Positions 28,210 through 38,420 are shown, numbered from the stretch's first letter. The stretch: DNA of 64,000 bases from Nocardioides bruguierae (GCF_023656415.1 NZ_JAMOIL010000019.1:1-64000), one strand, 5' to 3'. Numbers and translations: made by a program. The notes: generated from the letters alone by a model not told the origin.

Positions 28210-29129
28210 GCGCGATCCGACAGACGCCGCTGGCCGGCATGGACCCCGCGCTGGTCGCGGAGATCGCCGACGCCGGCCTCTCGCCGGAGGCGGTGCACGC
28301 GCACGTGGCGCTCGCCTTCTCCGAGGACCTGCCGGGCGGCGCCGAGGACGCGACCTCGGCCGCGATGCCGCCCATGGGCACGGCGACCGCCGACCTGGCC
28401 AGCCGCCAGGAGGGCGTCGTCGCCGGCCTCGCGATCGCCGAGCTGGCCTTCCGCTACGCGCTCGGCCCGGCCGTCGAGGTGCTGGCTCGCGTGCCCGACG
28501 GCACCCGGGTCGTCCCCGGCGACGTCGTGATGACGGTGCGCGGTCCGGTGGCCGGCGTCCTCACCGCGGAGCGGACCGCCCTCAACTTCGCCTCCCACCT
28601 CTCGGGCGTCGCCACGGCGACCGCCCGGTGGGTCGACGCGCTGGAGGGCACCGGCTGCCGGGTGCTGGACACTCGCAAGACGCTGCCCGGGTGGCGCGAC
28701 CTGCAGAAGTACGCCGTGCGCTGCGGTGGCGGCGTCAACCACCGGTTCTCCCTGGTCGACCGGGCGATGGTGAAGGACAACCACGTGGTGGCCGCGGGCG
28801 GGGTCGTGGAGGCCTACCGGGCCGTCCGCGAGCGCGACGGCGTGATCCGGGTGGAGGTGGAGGTCCAGGACCTCGACGAGCTGCGCGCCGTGCTCGAGGC
28901 GGGCTGCACGGAGGTGCTGCTCGACAACATGGGTCCCGACCTGCTGCGCCAGGCGGTCGCGATCAACGCCGAGCTGACCGGTGGCGAGGCCACCCTGGAG
29001 GCCTCCGGCGGGCTGACCATCGAGCGCGCCCGGGCGGTCGGGGAGACCGGGGTCGACTTCGTCTCCTCCGGCGCGCTCACGCACTCGGTGACGGTGCTCG
29101 ACCTCGGCCTGGACTTCCGGGAGGACTGA
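28206..29129 (+). CDS. nadC: Nicotinate-nucleotide pyrophosphorylase (quinolinate phosphoribosyltransferase)
   Basis: Converts quinolinate and PRPP to nicotinate mononucleotide. In the 307-aa protein the substrate-binding residues appear in LDTRKTLPGWRDLQKYAVRCGG, MVKDNHV and ASGGLTIERA. GTG 28206 overlaps the nadB stop (GTGA), so the two are translationally coupled. The coaX-like gene starts 4 nt after the stop, linking NAD and CoA cofactor genes. Confidence 0.96.
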   Translation: MSAIRQTPLAGMDPALVAEIADAGLSPEAVHAHVALAFSEDLPGGAEDATSAAMPPMGTATADLASRQEGVVAGLAIAELAFRYALGPAVEVLARVPDGTRVVPGDVVMTVRGPVAGVLTAERTALNFASHLSGVATATARWVDALEGTGCRVLDTRKTLPGWRDLQKYAVRCGGGVNHRFSLVDRAMVKDNHVVAAGGVVEAYRAVRERDGVIRVEVEVQDLDELRAVLEAGCTEVLLDNMGPDLLRQAVAINAELTGGEATLEASGGLTIERARAVGETGVDFVSSGALTHSVTVLDLGLDFRED

Positions 29130-29133
29130 GCCC

Positions 29134-29949
29134 GTGGCCCCCGCTGCACCGCAGCCCGCCGGGCGGCTGCTGAGCGTCGTCCTCGGCAACGCCAGCACCG
29201 CCCTGGGCGTCGTCGCCCCCGGCGAGCGGGGCGGCGAGGTGGTGCGGCACTGGACCCTCTCCTCCGACGAGCGCCGCACCGCCGACGAGTGGGCCGTGCT
29301 GGTGCGCGGCCTGGTCGGGCCCCACCTGGACGAGGTGGAGGGCGTCGCCGTGGCCGCCACGGTGCCGTGGGTGCTCGGCCGGTGGCGCGAGATGCTCGAG
29401 CGGCACCTGCCCGACCTGCCGGTCGTGGTGGTGGGCGCCGGCGTGCGCACCGGCATCCCCGTGCTCACCGACAACCCGCGCGAGGTGGGTGCCGACCGCG
29501 TCGCCAACGCGCTCGCCGCGCTCACGCGCTGGGGCGGGCCGGCCGTCGTGGTCGACGTCGGCGGCACCGCCGTCACCCTCGAGGTGGTCAACGCCGCCGG
29601 GCAGTACGTGGGCGGCGCGATCGCGCCCGGCGTGGAGGTCGGGCTCGAGGGTCTCGGACGACGGGCCGCGCAGCTGCGGCAGGTCGAGCTGGTCCGCCCG
29701 CGCTCGGTGGTCGCCCGCAACACCGTGGAGGCCGTGCAGTCCGGCCTCGTCCACGGCACCGCCGCGATGGTCGAGGGACTCGTCCGCCGGGCGCTGGCCG
29801 AGCAGGACCTCGACCCCGCGACCACCCGCGTCGTCGCCACCGGCGCCTACGCCGGCCTCGTCGCGGACGAGGCGGGCTGCTTCACCGACGTCGAGCCGCA
29901 CCTCACGCTCCTCGGTCTGGGCCTGGTCTTCGCGCGCAACCACCGCTAG
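29134..29949 (+). CDS. coaX: Type III pantothenate kinase homologue with altered ATP motif
   Basis: The family enzyme phosphorylates pantothenate in CoA synthesis. The 271-aa protein keeps NPREVGADRVANALAAL, VVVDVGGTAVTLEVV, GGAIAPGVEVGLEGL and ATGAYAGLV. The N-terminal phosphate-1 motif, normally D-x-G-N-T, reads SVVLGNAST here, so the metal/ATP-binding Asp is missing. The usual GTATTFD is GGTAVTLEV. Either the kinase is inactive or regulatory, or this lineage uses altered contacts; another pantothenate kinase may exist elsewhere in the genome. GTG 29134 is 4 nt after nadC. Confidence 0.8.
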   Translation: MAPAAPQPAGRLLSVVLGNASTALGVVAPGERGGEVVRHWTLSSDERRTADEWAVLVRGLVGPHLDEVEGVAVAATVPWVLGRWREMLERHLPDLPVVVVGAGVRTGIPVLTDNPREVGADRVANALAALTRWGGPAVVVDVGGTAVTLEVVNAAGQYVGGAIAPGVEVGLEGLGRRAAQLRQVELVRPRSVVARNTVEAVQSGLVHGTAAMVEGLVRRALAEQDLDPATTRVVATGAYAGLVADEAGCFTDVEPHLTLLGLGLVFARNHR

Positions 29950-29951
29950 CC

Positions 29952-29990
29952 GGCGGTCGAGGAAGGACGAAGTCCTGTCTCGAGACCACC
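29952..29990. repeat. Imperfect hairpin after coaX (terminator or REP-like)
   Basis: GGCGGTCGAG...GGAC pairs with GTCC...CTCGAGACCACC around a 3-nt loop, with a 2-nt bulge. A second, weaker hairpin (30049-30084) and another CGAGACCACC copy (30091-30100) follow, giving a small palindromic cluster. Confidence 0.5.
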
Positions 29991-30171
29991 GACGCCTCTC
30001 CGGTGCGCGCCCCGGCCGGGTGCGGGGATCTCGTGGCTCCTCGCCGGGGCTCGTCGCACCTCGATCTCCGGTGAGGCGACGAGCGCGCGTCGAGACCACC
30101 ACCGCCACGGAGCCCCGCCGGCCCAGGACCGGCCCAGGACCGCCCCACCCCGCTGGTGCGCCCGGGCTGGC

Positions 30172-30177
30172 TACCGT
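30172..30177 (+). promoter_or_regulatory. -10 hexamer TACCGT of the RibD-like gene
   Basis: TACCGT is 8 nt before GTG 30186. A leaderless start is likely. Confidence 0.45.
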
Positions 30178-30185
30178 CTGCTCTC

Positions 30186-30944
30186 GTGCAGATGATCCTG
30201 GGGCCGGCCGTCGGACCGGTCGAGGCCGACGACGTCGCCGACCACTACCCGTGGCCCGAGCGCGGGCCCGCCGAGGACCGTCGCCCCTGGGTGCGGGCGA
30301 TGATGGTCTCCACGCTGGACGGCGCCGCCGCCGGCGCCGACGGCCTCAGCCTCTCGGTCTCCGGCACCGCCGACCGGGCGGTCTTCACCGCCGTGCGCCG
30401 GTTCGCCGACGTGGTCCTCGTGGGCGGCGGCACGCTGGCCGCCGAGGAGTACGGGCCCATGCGGGCGAACCCGGACGACGCGGCCCGCCGCGCCGCGCAG
30501 GGGCAGGCCCCGGCCTCGAGGCTCGCGGTGGTCTCCGGCTCGCTGCGCCTCCCGCTGGGCGAGGACGGCTTCCTCGCCTCCGACCTGCCGCCGCTCGTCT
30601 ACACGACCGAGCAGTCCCCGGCCGACGCCCGCGCGGCCCTGGCCGACCGGTGCGAGCTGGTCGTGCTGCCCGGCGAGCGCGTCGACGTCGCCGCCGTCCT
30701 GGCCGACCTCGCGGCCCGTGGCCTGTGGCGCGTGGTGTGCGAGGGTGGGCCGACCCTGCTGCGGCAGGTGACCGCCGCCGGCCTGCTCGACGAGGCCGAC
30801 CTGACCTTCTCGCCGGTGCTCGCCGGCACCTCCACCACCCCCACCACCGAGGTGCTCAGCGACCCCGCCCGGTTCGCCCTGCGCCACGTGCTCACCGAGG
30901 ACGGGTTCCTCATGGGCCGCTACGTCCGGGAGGACCTCGCATGA
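30186..30944 (+). CDS. RibD C-terminal-like (dihydrofolate-reductase fold) pyrimidine reductase
   Basis: A 252-aa protein of the RibD_C/DHFR fold, which in riboflavin synthesis reduces a pyrimidine ribosyl ketone with NADPH. Visible are WVRAMMVSTLDGAAAG at about residues 36-51, VLVGGGTLAAEEYGP and the CEGGPTLLRQ NADPH loop. No deaminase half is present, and no other rib genes are near, so it may act in a different pterin-like or flavin-like pathway. It overlaps the DHPS-like gene by 4 nt (ATGA), implying a joint role. Confidence 0.82.
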   Translation: MQMILGPAVGPVEADDVADHYPWPERGPAEDRRPWVRAMMVSTLDGAAAGADGLSLSVSGTADRAVFTAVRRFADVVLVGGGTLAAEEYGPMRANPDDAARRAAQGQAPASRLAVVSGSLRLPLGEDGFLASDLPPLVYTTEQSPADARAALADRCELVVLPGERVDVAAVLADLAARGLWRVVCEGGPTLLRQVTAAGLLDEADLTFSPVLAGTSTTPTTEVLSDPARFALRHVLTEDGFLMGRYVREDLA

Positions 30945-31852
30945 TCGACCTCCGCTCCCTCGCCGCCCTGCTCGACCGCTACGGCGACGACCTCGACCTG
31001 CCGGTGGCCCCGTTCGCGATCGACGGCACCGAGCACGACACCGACACCGACCCGGTGCTGATGGGCGTGGTGAACCTGTCGCAGGACTCCTGGTACCGGG
31101 AGTCGGTCGTGCCGGACGCGCCCGCCGCGCTGCGCCTGGGCCGCATCCTGGCCGCCCAGGGCGCCCACGTGGTGGACGTCGGCGCGGAGTCCGTGCAGGC
31201 GCACGCCGCCCGGGTCGCCGAGCAGCGGCAGGCCGACCAGCTGGTGCCCGTGGTCACCGACCTCGTCGCCGCCGGGGTGCCGGTCTCGGTCGAGAGCTAC
31301 CACCCCTCCGTGGTGGAGGCCTGCCTGAAGGCGGGCGCGAGCGTGCTCAACCTGACCGGCTCCGGCGAGGACGAGGCGATGTTCGACCTCGCCGGTCGGC
31401 ACGGCGCGTCCGTGGTGATGTGCGACGTCGGCGGCGAGAACCCGCGCGAGCTCGAGGCGGCCGCCGGCCCCGCCGACGACCCGATGGGTGCGGCGCTGGA
31501 CCGGTTCGCCGCCCGGATCGAGCACGCCCGCTCGCTGGGGGTGCGCTCGATCGCCGTCGACCCCGGCGTCGGCTTCGGGTTCGCCTGGAACCCCGACTAC
31601 GTCGACCGGGCGCGGTACCAGGCCGCCGTCCTGCTGCAGACGTTCCGGCTGCGCCGCCTCGGGGTGCCCGTGTGCCACGCGCTGCCGGCGGCGATGAACC
31701 ACTTCCGCGAGGAGGTCACCACCGCCGAGGGGTTCTTCGCGGTGCTCGCCTCGCTCGGCCGCACCGGCGTGCTGCGCACCCACGAGATCTCCCGCGTGCG
31801 CGGCGTGCTGCACGCCATGGCGGACTTCTCCCCGGACCCGGACCGTCGCTGA
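30941..31852 (+). CDS. Divergent dihydropteroate synthase-like protein
   Basis: A 303-aa TIM-barrel protein of the DHPS/pterin-binding family. It aligns with motifs of FolP but key ones are changed: NLSQDSWYRE in place of NVTPDSFSDG, DVGAESVQAH in place of DIGGESTRPG, and no SRKSF motif near the end. The barrel element VDPGVGFGF is kept. It probably does not make dihydropteroate, and a proper folP exists at 13437. Coupling to the RibD-like reductase by ATGA suggests a shared, unassigned pterin or flavin reaction. Confidence 0.8.
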   Translation: MIDLRSLAALLDRYGDDLDLPVAPFAIDGTEHDTDTDPVLMGVVNLSQDSWYRESVVPDAPAALRLGRILAAQGAHVVDVGAESVQAHAARVAEQRQADQLVPVVTDLVAAGVPVSVESYHPSVVEACLKAGASVLNLTGSGEDEAMFDLAGRHGASVVMCDVGGENPRELEAAAGPADDPMGAALDRFAARIEHARSLGVRSIAVDPGVGFGFAWNPDYVDRARYQAAVLLQTFRLRRLGVPVCHALPAAMNHFREEVTTAEGFFAVLASLGRTGVLRTHEISRVRGVLHAMADFSPDPDRR

Positions 31853-32154
31853 TCCCGTTTTCCGGCGGCCCTGCTCTCCTCCAGGCCTGTCCAGGAATTC
31901 ATGCCGATTCCCGGTGGTGGAGCAGTCTTCGCGTATTCGTGCTGGCGCGACCCCGGCCCGGGCAAAGGTCCTGTGCGACGGGCGTCGTTTCGCGAATTCA
32001 ATTCCACAAGGGCGTGCGCGAGTTTGCGCGGAAAGGCGTAATTACTGCTAGCGTCGGCGGCGAATTGATTCAGAGTCTTCTCGCGGCCCGGCATTGTCAG
32101 GGTGGCATTGCCGCCGAATTCTGCGGGAGTCTCACCGACGAAAGGAAAATGTTC
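31853..32154. promoter_or_regulatory. AT-enriched regulatory region before lsr2
   Basis: About 300 bp without a gene and clearly less GC-rich than the rest, with several AATTC words. A TAGCGT hexamer (32049-32054) with TTGCGC (32024-32029) 19 bp upstream is the probable lsr2 promoter, leaving about 95 nt of 5' UTR. AT-rich DNA is Lsr2's own target, so autoregulation is plausible. Confidence 0.5.
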
Positions 32155-32490
32155 ATGGCGCAGAAGGTGCAGATCATTCTCGAGGACGACCTCGACGGTT
32201 CCGAGGCCACCGAGACGGTGCAGTTCGGGCTCGACGGCGTCTCCTACGAGATCGACCTCTCCGACGAGCACGCCGGTGAGCTCCGCGAGGCGCTGGCCCT
32301 CTACGTGGGCAACGGCCGCAAGGTCGCCGGCCGTCGTTCCTCGGGCGGGGCCAAGAAGGCCGCCGCCGCGACCGGCTCCGGCCCCTCCGCCAAGGAGATC
32401 CGTGACTGGGCCCGCGAGAACGGTCACGACGTGCCCGACCGCGGCCGCGTCTCCGCCGAGGTGCGCGAGGCCTACGACGCCGCGCACTGA
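32155..32490 (+). CDS. lsr2: Lsr2 nucleoid-associated protein
   Basis: Small H-NS-like DNA bridger that silences AT-rich and foreign DNA in Actinobacteria. The 111-aa protein has an N-terminal beta dimerisation domain (MAQKVQIILEDDLDG), a flexible Lys/Ala/Ser linker (about residues 58-78) and a C-terminal DNA-binding domain (KEIRDWARENGHDVPDRGRV) with the RGR minor-groove hook. ATG 32155 is 8 nt from AAAGGA; an in-frame ATG at 32149 is too close to it. Confidence 0.97.
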   Translation: MAQKVQIILEDDLDGSEATETVQFGLDGVSYEIDLSDEHAGELREALALYVGNGRKVAGRRSSGGAKKAAAATGSGPSAKEIRDWARENGHDVPDRGRVSAEVREAYDAAH

Positions 32491-32514
32491 CGCCACCGCA
32501 GCTCATCGGCTCGT

Positions 32515-32560
32515 CGACACCCTCGCGCGAGGGGGCCAGTTCCCTCGCGCGAGGGTGTCG
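32515..32560. repeat. Intergenic palindrome with 19-bp perfect arms
   Basis: Arms 32515-32533 and 32542-32560 are perfect inverted copies around an 8-nt loop. Each arm itself contains the palindrome CCCTCGCGCGAGGG. It lies 25 nt after lsr2 and may act as its terminator. Confidence 0.75.
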
Positions 32561-32591
32561 TGCGTCGTGGCCGCCGAGGAGGATCGGCGTC

Positions 32592-33881
32592 ATGACGAGC
32601 TCGACACCGACCCTGCCCGAGACCATCGAGCGGCGGGACGCGCGCTCCGTAGGACTTGGGCGCGCGTCGTCACAGCGATTCCCACTGCCGTCCGGGCGCG
32701 CGGTGGCCGCCGTAGCGCTGGGTCTGCTCCTCGCGGGGTGGACGCTGTCACTGGCGTGGGCACCGTTCCGGATGACCGCCTCGGAGGACTTCCTGCTGCT
32801 GGGGACGGTCCTCACCACCGTGTCGGCCGTGACCTGGGGCCTCGTCCCGTCCGTGGCGCTGCGCAGTCCGTGGCTCGCGGGCGTCCTGGCCTCGGCGCCG
32901 CTGATGCTGGTCTGGATCGGCGGAACTCGGCTGCCCCTCACCCTGCCGGTCGCGCTGGTCGCCGCCGCGAGCGTCACCTGGGGCCGGTCGCGTCGGGCCG
33001 CAGGCGTTCTCGCGTTCATCGCCTGGGGCCTGGTCGCCCTCGTGGTCGTCACCGGACGCGGAGGCATCATCGTGTTCGGCACGATCCAGGTGGACTTCAA
33101 CCGCCTGGACACCGGTGACCTGCTGACGCTCCCCTTCTATGCCCTCGGGTTCGCCGCCCCGTTGCTGGTGGCCGAGCTCGGCCGCCGGGCCTCGACGACC
33201 GCGGCCCGAGCCGCCGCGTTGGAGGCGCGGGCCGGCGAGGTCGAGCGGGAGGCCGCCGTCCTGGACGAGCGAGCGCGCTTGGCGCGCGACCTGCACGACG
33301 TCGTCGCCCACCACGTCTCCCTCATCGCCGTGCGGGCCGAGACGGCGCCCTACTCCGAGCCAGGCCTGGGCGACGCAGGTCGCCGCGTCCTGTCCGGGGT
33401 CGCAGACGACGCCCGTCGGGCCCTCGACGAGCTGCGCCAGGTGCTCGGCGTCATCGGCCGCAGCGCCTCCGAGCCGGCACTCTCCCCTCAGCCGACCGCT
33501 CTCGACGCCCACGCGCTGGTCGAGCGGGCAAGGATCGCCGGGGAGAACGTCACCTGGGAGCCCCACGCTCCCAGCGCCGGTGCGCTGGCAGCCGTCGAAC
33601 CGGCCACCGGGCTGGTCGTCTACCGCCTGCTGCAGGAGGGGCTGACGAACGCTCGCCGACACGCGCCCGGTCGCCCGGTGGTCGTGCGCCTCGCGCTCGG
33701 AGGCGGGCGAGTCGTGCTCTCGGTGTCCACCGACGTCGGCGCTGCCACCTCCCCGCCCACGCCCGGGCGGGGTCTCACGGGCGCACGCGAGCGGGTCGAG
33801 GCGCTGGGCGGCACCTTCGGGCTGCGGACGCACGGCGCCGTCCTGAGCCTGGAGGCCGACATGCCGGGCGGGCCCGCGTGA
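32592..33881 (+). CDS. NarL-family sensor histidine kinase
   Basis: A 429-aa membrane kinase. About six hydrophobic helices (residues 35-200) lead into a HisKA_3 dimerisation domain with the phosphoacceptor His235 in RDLHDVVAHHVSLI, then a compact HATPase domain (about 325-420) with RGLTGARERVEALGG. The signal is unknown; few extracytoplasmic residues exist, so it may sense the membrane. It overlaps its response regulator by 4 nt (GTGA), a cognate pair. This family often answers cell-envelope stress. Confidence 0.92.
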   Translation: MTSSTPTLPETIERRDARSVGLGRASSQRFPLPSGRAVAAVALGLLLAGWTLSLAWAPFRMTASEDFLLLGTVLTTVSAVTWGLVPSVALRSPWLAGVLASAPLMLVWIGGTRLPLTLPVALVAAASVTWGRSRRAAGVLAFIAWGLVALVVVTGRGGIIVFGTIQVDFNRLDTGDLLTLPFYALGFAAPLLVAELGRRASTTAARAAALEARAGEVEREAAVLDERARLARDLHDVVAHHVSLIAVRAETAPYSEPGLGDAGRRVLSGVADDARRALDELRQVLGVIGRSASEPALSPQPTALDAHALVERARIAGENVTWEPHAPSAGALAAVEPATGLVVYRLLQEGLTNARRHAPGRPVVVRLALGGGRVVLSVSTDVGAATSPPTPGRGLTGARERVEALGGTFGLRTHGAVLSLEADMPGGPA

Positions 33882-34621
33882 GCACCTCCGTCGCGCAGCC
33901 GCTGCGCGTGGTGCTCGCCGACGACCAACCGGTCGTGCGAGAGGGCTTCGCCGCCGTCCTGGCCGCGGCCGAGGGGATCGAGGTGGTCGGCACCGCCGGG
34001 GACGGACGGGCCCTGGTCCACCTCGTCGCCGAGACCGCGCCCGACGTGGCGCTCGTCGACGTGCGGATGCCGGTCCTGGACGGGATCGCGGCGACCGCCC
34101 AGGTGGCGGACCTGGGGCGCACCCGGGTGCTGGTGCTGACGACCTTCGACCTCGACGAGTACGTCTTCTCGGCCGTGCGGGCCGGCGCCAGCGGGTTCCT
34201 GCTCAAGGACGTCTCGGCCGACCGGCTGGTCGAGGCCGTCCGGCTCGTGGCGGACGGGTCGATGCTGCTGGGGCCGGGCGTGACGCGTCGCCTGGTGGAG
34301 GACTTCGCCGCGCTGCCGTCCGAGCCCTCCCCGGCTGCGCCGGATGCCCCGGGCACCACGGGGTCCTGGGCGCCCCACGAGGTCGCGGCCCGCGCCGGGC
34401 TGACCCCGCGGGAGACCGAGGTCCTCGGCCTGGTCGCCCGAGGCGGCTCCAACGCGGAGATCGCGGCGTCGCTGGTGGTCGGGGTGGAGACGGTGAAGAG
34501 CCACGTGGCCGAGGTGCTGCGCAAGCTCGCGGTGCGCGACCGTGTCCAGGCCGTCGTGTGGGCCTACGAGCACGGCCTGGTCGCCCCCGGCGACCCCGCG
34601 TGGAGAGCCGGGCGGGCCTGA
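33878..34621 (+). CDS. NarL/LuxR-type response regulator
   Basis: The 247-aa partner of the kinase above. The receiver domain has the acidic pair ADDQ and phosphoacceptor Asp61 in LVDVRMP, with Thr and Lys switch residues (LTTF, LLKD). The C-terminal LuxR-type helix-turn-helix carries LTPRETEVLGLVARGGSNAEIA and TVKSHVAEVLRKL. A short Pro/Ala linker joins them. Targets are not visible; no efflux genes follow, since clpC comes next from its own promoter. Confidence 0.93.
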   Translation: MSTSVAQPLRVVLADDQPVVREGFAAVLAAAEGIEVVGTAGDGRALVHLVAETAPDVALVDVRMPVLDGIAATAQVADLGRTRVLVLTTFDLDEYVFSAVRAGASGFLLKDVSADRLVEAVRLVADGSMLLGPGVTRRLVEDFAALPSEPSPAAPDAPGTTGSWAPHEVAARAGLTPRETEVLGLVARGGSNAEIAASLVVGVETVKSHVAEVLRKLAVRDRVQAVVWAYEHGLVAPGDPAWRAGRA

Positions 34622-34634
34622 GCTCGGGGGATCG

Positions 34635-34652
34635 TGTTCGCTGACAGCGGAT
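34635..34652 (+). promoter_or_regulatory. ClgR-type operator upstream of clpC
   Basis: The core CGCTGACAGCG (34639-34649) fits the published actinobacterial ClgR consensus WNNWCGCYNANRGCGWWS at all but two positions. It is 31 bp upstream of the probable clpC -10 TAGGGT (34680-34685), where an activator would bind. Confidence 0.5.
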
Positions 34653-34679
34653 GCCCTCCTGACCCGTTCCGGGAACGCG

Positions 34680-34685
34680 TAGGGT
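34680..34685 (+). promoter_or_regulatory. -10 hexamer TAGGGT of clpC
   Basis: TAGGGT about 70 nt before the clpC start gives a leadered transcript, matching the presence of a GAGGAG ribosome binding site. Confidence 0.45.
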
Positions 34686-34758
34686 GGGCGAAGGGTTGGA
34701 AGGACCAGAGCCCCACCGTCCCTGGCGGTGGGTTCCCCCAGTACGAGGAGCGATGCCC

Positions 34759-37350
<2,592 letters not shown>

Positions 37351-37374
37351 GCCCGCCACCGGCTGACCAGCAGC

Positions 37375-37410
37375 CGACGGCCCCGGGACCGCGAGATCCC
37401 GGGGCCGTCG
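37375..37410. terminator. Hairpin between clpC and mutY
   Basis: Perfect 14-bp stem (37375-37388 with 37397-37410) with an 8-nt loop between two convergent genes. Confidence 0.78.
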
Positions 37411-37438
37411 TGCGTCCGGAGCCAGGGACCATGCGGCG

Positions 37439-38311
37439 TCAGGGCAGGGCGTAGACGTCCTCGGCGACGTGCACGAGGAGGCCGTCGGCGACCAGCGCGG
37501 CCAGGCACCGCAGCCGCTGGGCCTCCGGGCCCCACGCCGCGTCCAGGGCGGAGCGGCGGACGGGTCCGTCGGCGTCGCGCAGCACCGCCATGAGGCGCCC
37601 GCGGCACTGCCGGTCGGTGCCGTCCCAGGCCTGGGCGCGGCGGGCGGGTCCGTCGTAGGCGGGGTAGCCGGCCGCGCGCCAGGCGCACTGGTCGGCCACG
37701 GGGCACTCCTCGCACCGCGGCCCCGCCGCCGTGCAGACCAGGGCGCCGAGCTCCATCACGGCCACCGCCCAGGTGGCGGCGGTCGCGTCGTCGTCGGGCA
37801 CCAGCAGTGCAGCCTCCTCGCGCTCGGCCTTCGTCACCGAGGGGCGGGGGTGCTCCGCGCCGCCGACGACCCGGCCCAGCACCCGCCGCACGTTGGTGTC
37901 GAGCACGACGTGCCGCCGGCCGAAGGCGAAGGACGCCACGGCCGCCGCGGTGTAGTCACCGACACCGGGCAGGGCCAGGAGAGCCCCGTGGTCGTCCGGG
38001 ACGAGGCCGTCGTGCCGCTCGGTGATCGCCACCGCGGCCGCGTGCAGCCGCAGGGCCCGGCGGGGGTAGCCCAGGCGCCCCCAGGCCCGCACGGCCTCGC
38101 CCACCGGCTCGGCGGCCAGGGCGGCCGGGGTGGGCCAGCGCTCGAGCCAGGCGGCGTGCACGGGCAGCACCCGGACGACGGGCGTCTGCTGGAGCATCAG
38201 CTCGGAGACCAGCACCGACCAGGGGCTCGCCTCCGGCCGCCGCCAGGGCAGGTCGCGGGCGTGCTCGTCGTACCAGTCGAGGACGGGCTCGTGGAGGGTC
38301 GAGTCGGGCAC
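37439..38311 (-). CDS. mutY: A/G-specific adenine DNA glycosylase
   Basis: Base-excision enzyme removing A opposite 8-oxoG. The 290-aa protein has catalytic Glu37 in SELMLQQTPV, Asp138 in VVLDTNVRR, the helix-hairpin-helix LPGVGDYTAAAVASFAFG and four Cys of a 4Fe-4S cluster spaced C-x6-C-x2-C-x5-C. The C-terminal 8-oxoG-recognition domain is short and divergent, as in other actinobacteria. GTG 38311 is chosen, 6 nt after GAATGT on the reverse strand; the open frame continues upstream but opposes another gene. It converges with clpC. Confidence 0.93.
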   Translation of the reverse strand: MPDSTLHEPVLDWYDEHARDLPWRRPEASPWSVLVSELMLQQTPVVRVLPVHAAWLERWPTPAALAAEPVGEAVRAWGRLGYPRRALRLHAAAVAITERHDGLVPDDHGALLALPGVGDYTAAAVASFAFGRRHVVLDTNVRRVLGRVVGGAEHPRPSVTKAEREEAALLVPDDDATAATWAVAVMELGALVCTAAGPRCEECPVADQCAWRAAGYPAYDGPARRAQAWDGTDRQCRGRLMAVLRDADGPVRRSALDAAWGPEAQRLRCLAALVADGLLVHVAEDVYALP

Positions 38312-38365
38312 GGCCCGACATTCTGCCCGTCGGTGTGCCTCCGACCGCCAGGGGGCACGGCTGAC

Positions 38366-38371
38366 TAGCGT
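38366..38371 (+). promoter_or_regulatory. -10 hexamer TAGCGT before the leader peptide
   Basis: TAGCGT is 7 nt before the ATG at 38379, so the mRNA would start at that ATG. Confidence 0.5.
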
Positions 38372-38378
38372 GCTCGCC

Positions 38379-38420
38379 ATGCCCCGCCGTCGTCCCCGTG
38401 CCGCCCGGAGGGCCTCGTGA
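38379..38420 (+). CDS. Arg-rich 13-residue leader peptide, overlapping the next gene
   Basis: This tiny ORF encodes MPRRRPRAARRAS: six of 13 residues are Arg. Its ATG lies 7 nt after TAGCGT, so it is the first ORF on a leaderless mRNA. Its stop TGA (38418-38420) overlaps the GTG of the next gene (38417) in a GTGA junction, which implies translational coupling. The Arg codons (CGC, CGT, CGG, AGG) include rarer types. A regulatory peptide is inferred, not proven; the alternative is chance use of an upstream ATG. Confidence 0.45.
   Translation: MPRRRPRAARRAS

Noticed and set aside
29950..30185. Riboswitch before the RibD-like gene (FMN type)
   Set aside because: None of the conserved FMN-element boxes are visible, and the gene appears leaderless.
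30941..31852. Second sulfonamide-resistant folP
   Set aside because: The substrate-binding motifs are lost, so a working dihydropteroate synthase is unlikely.
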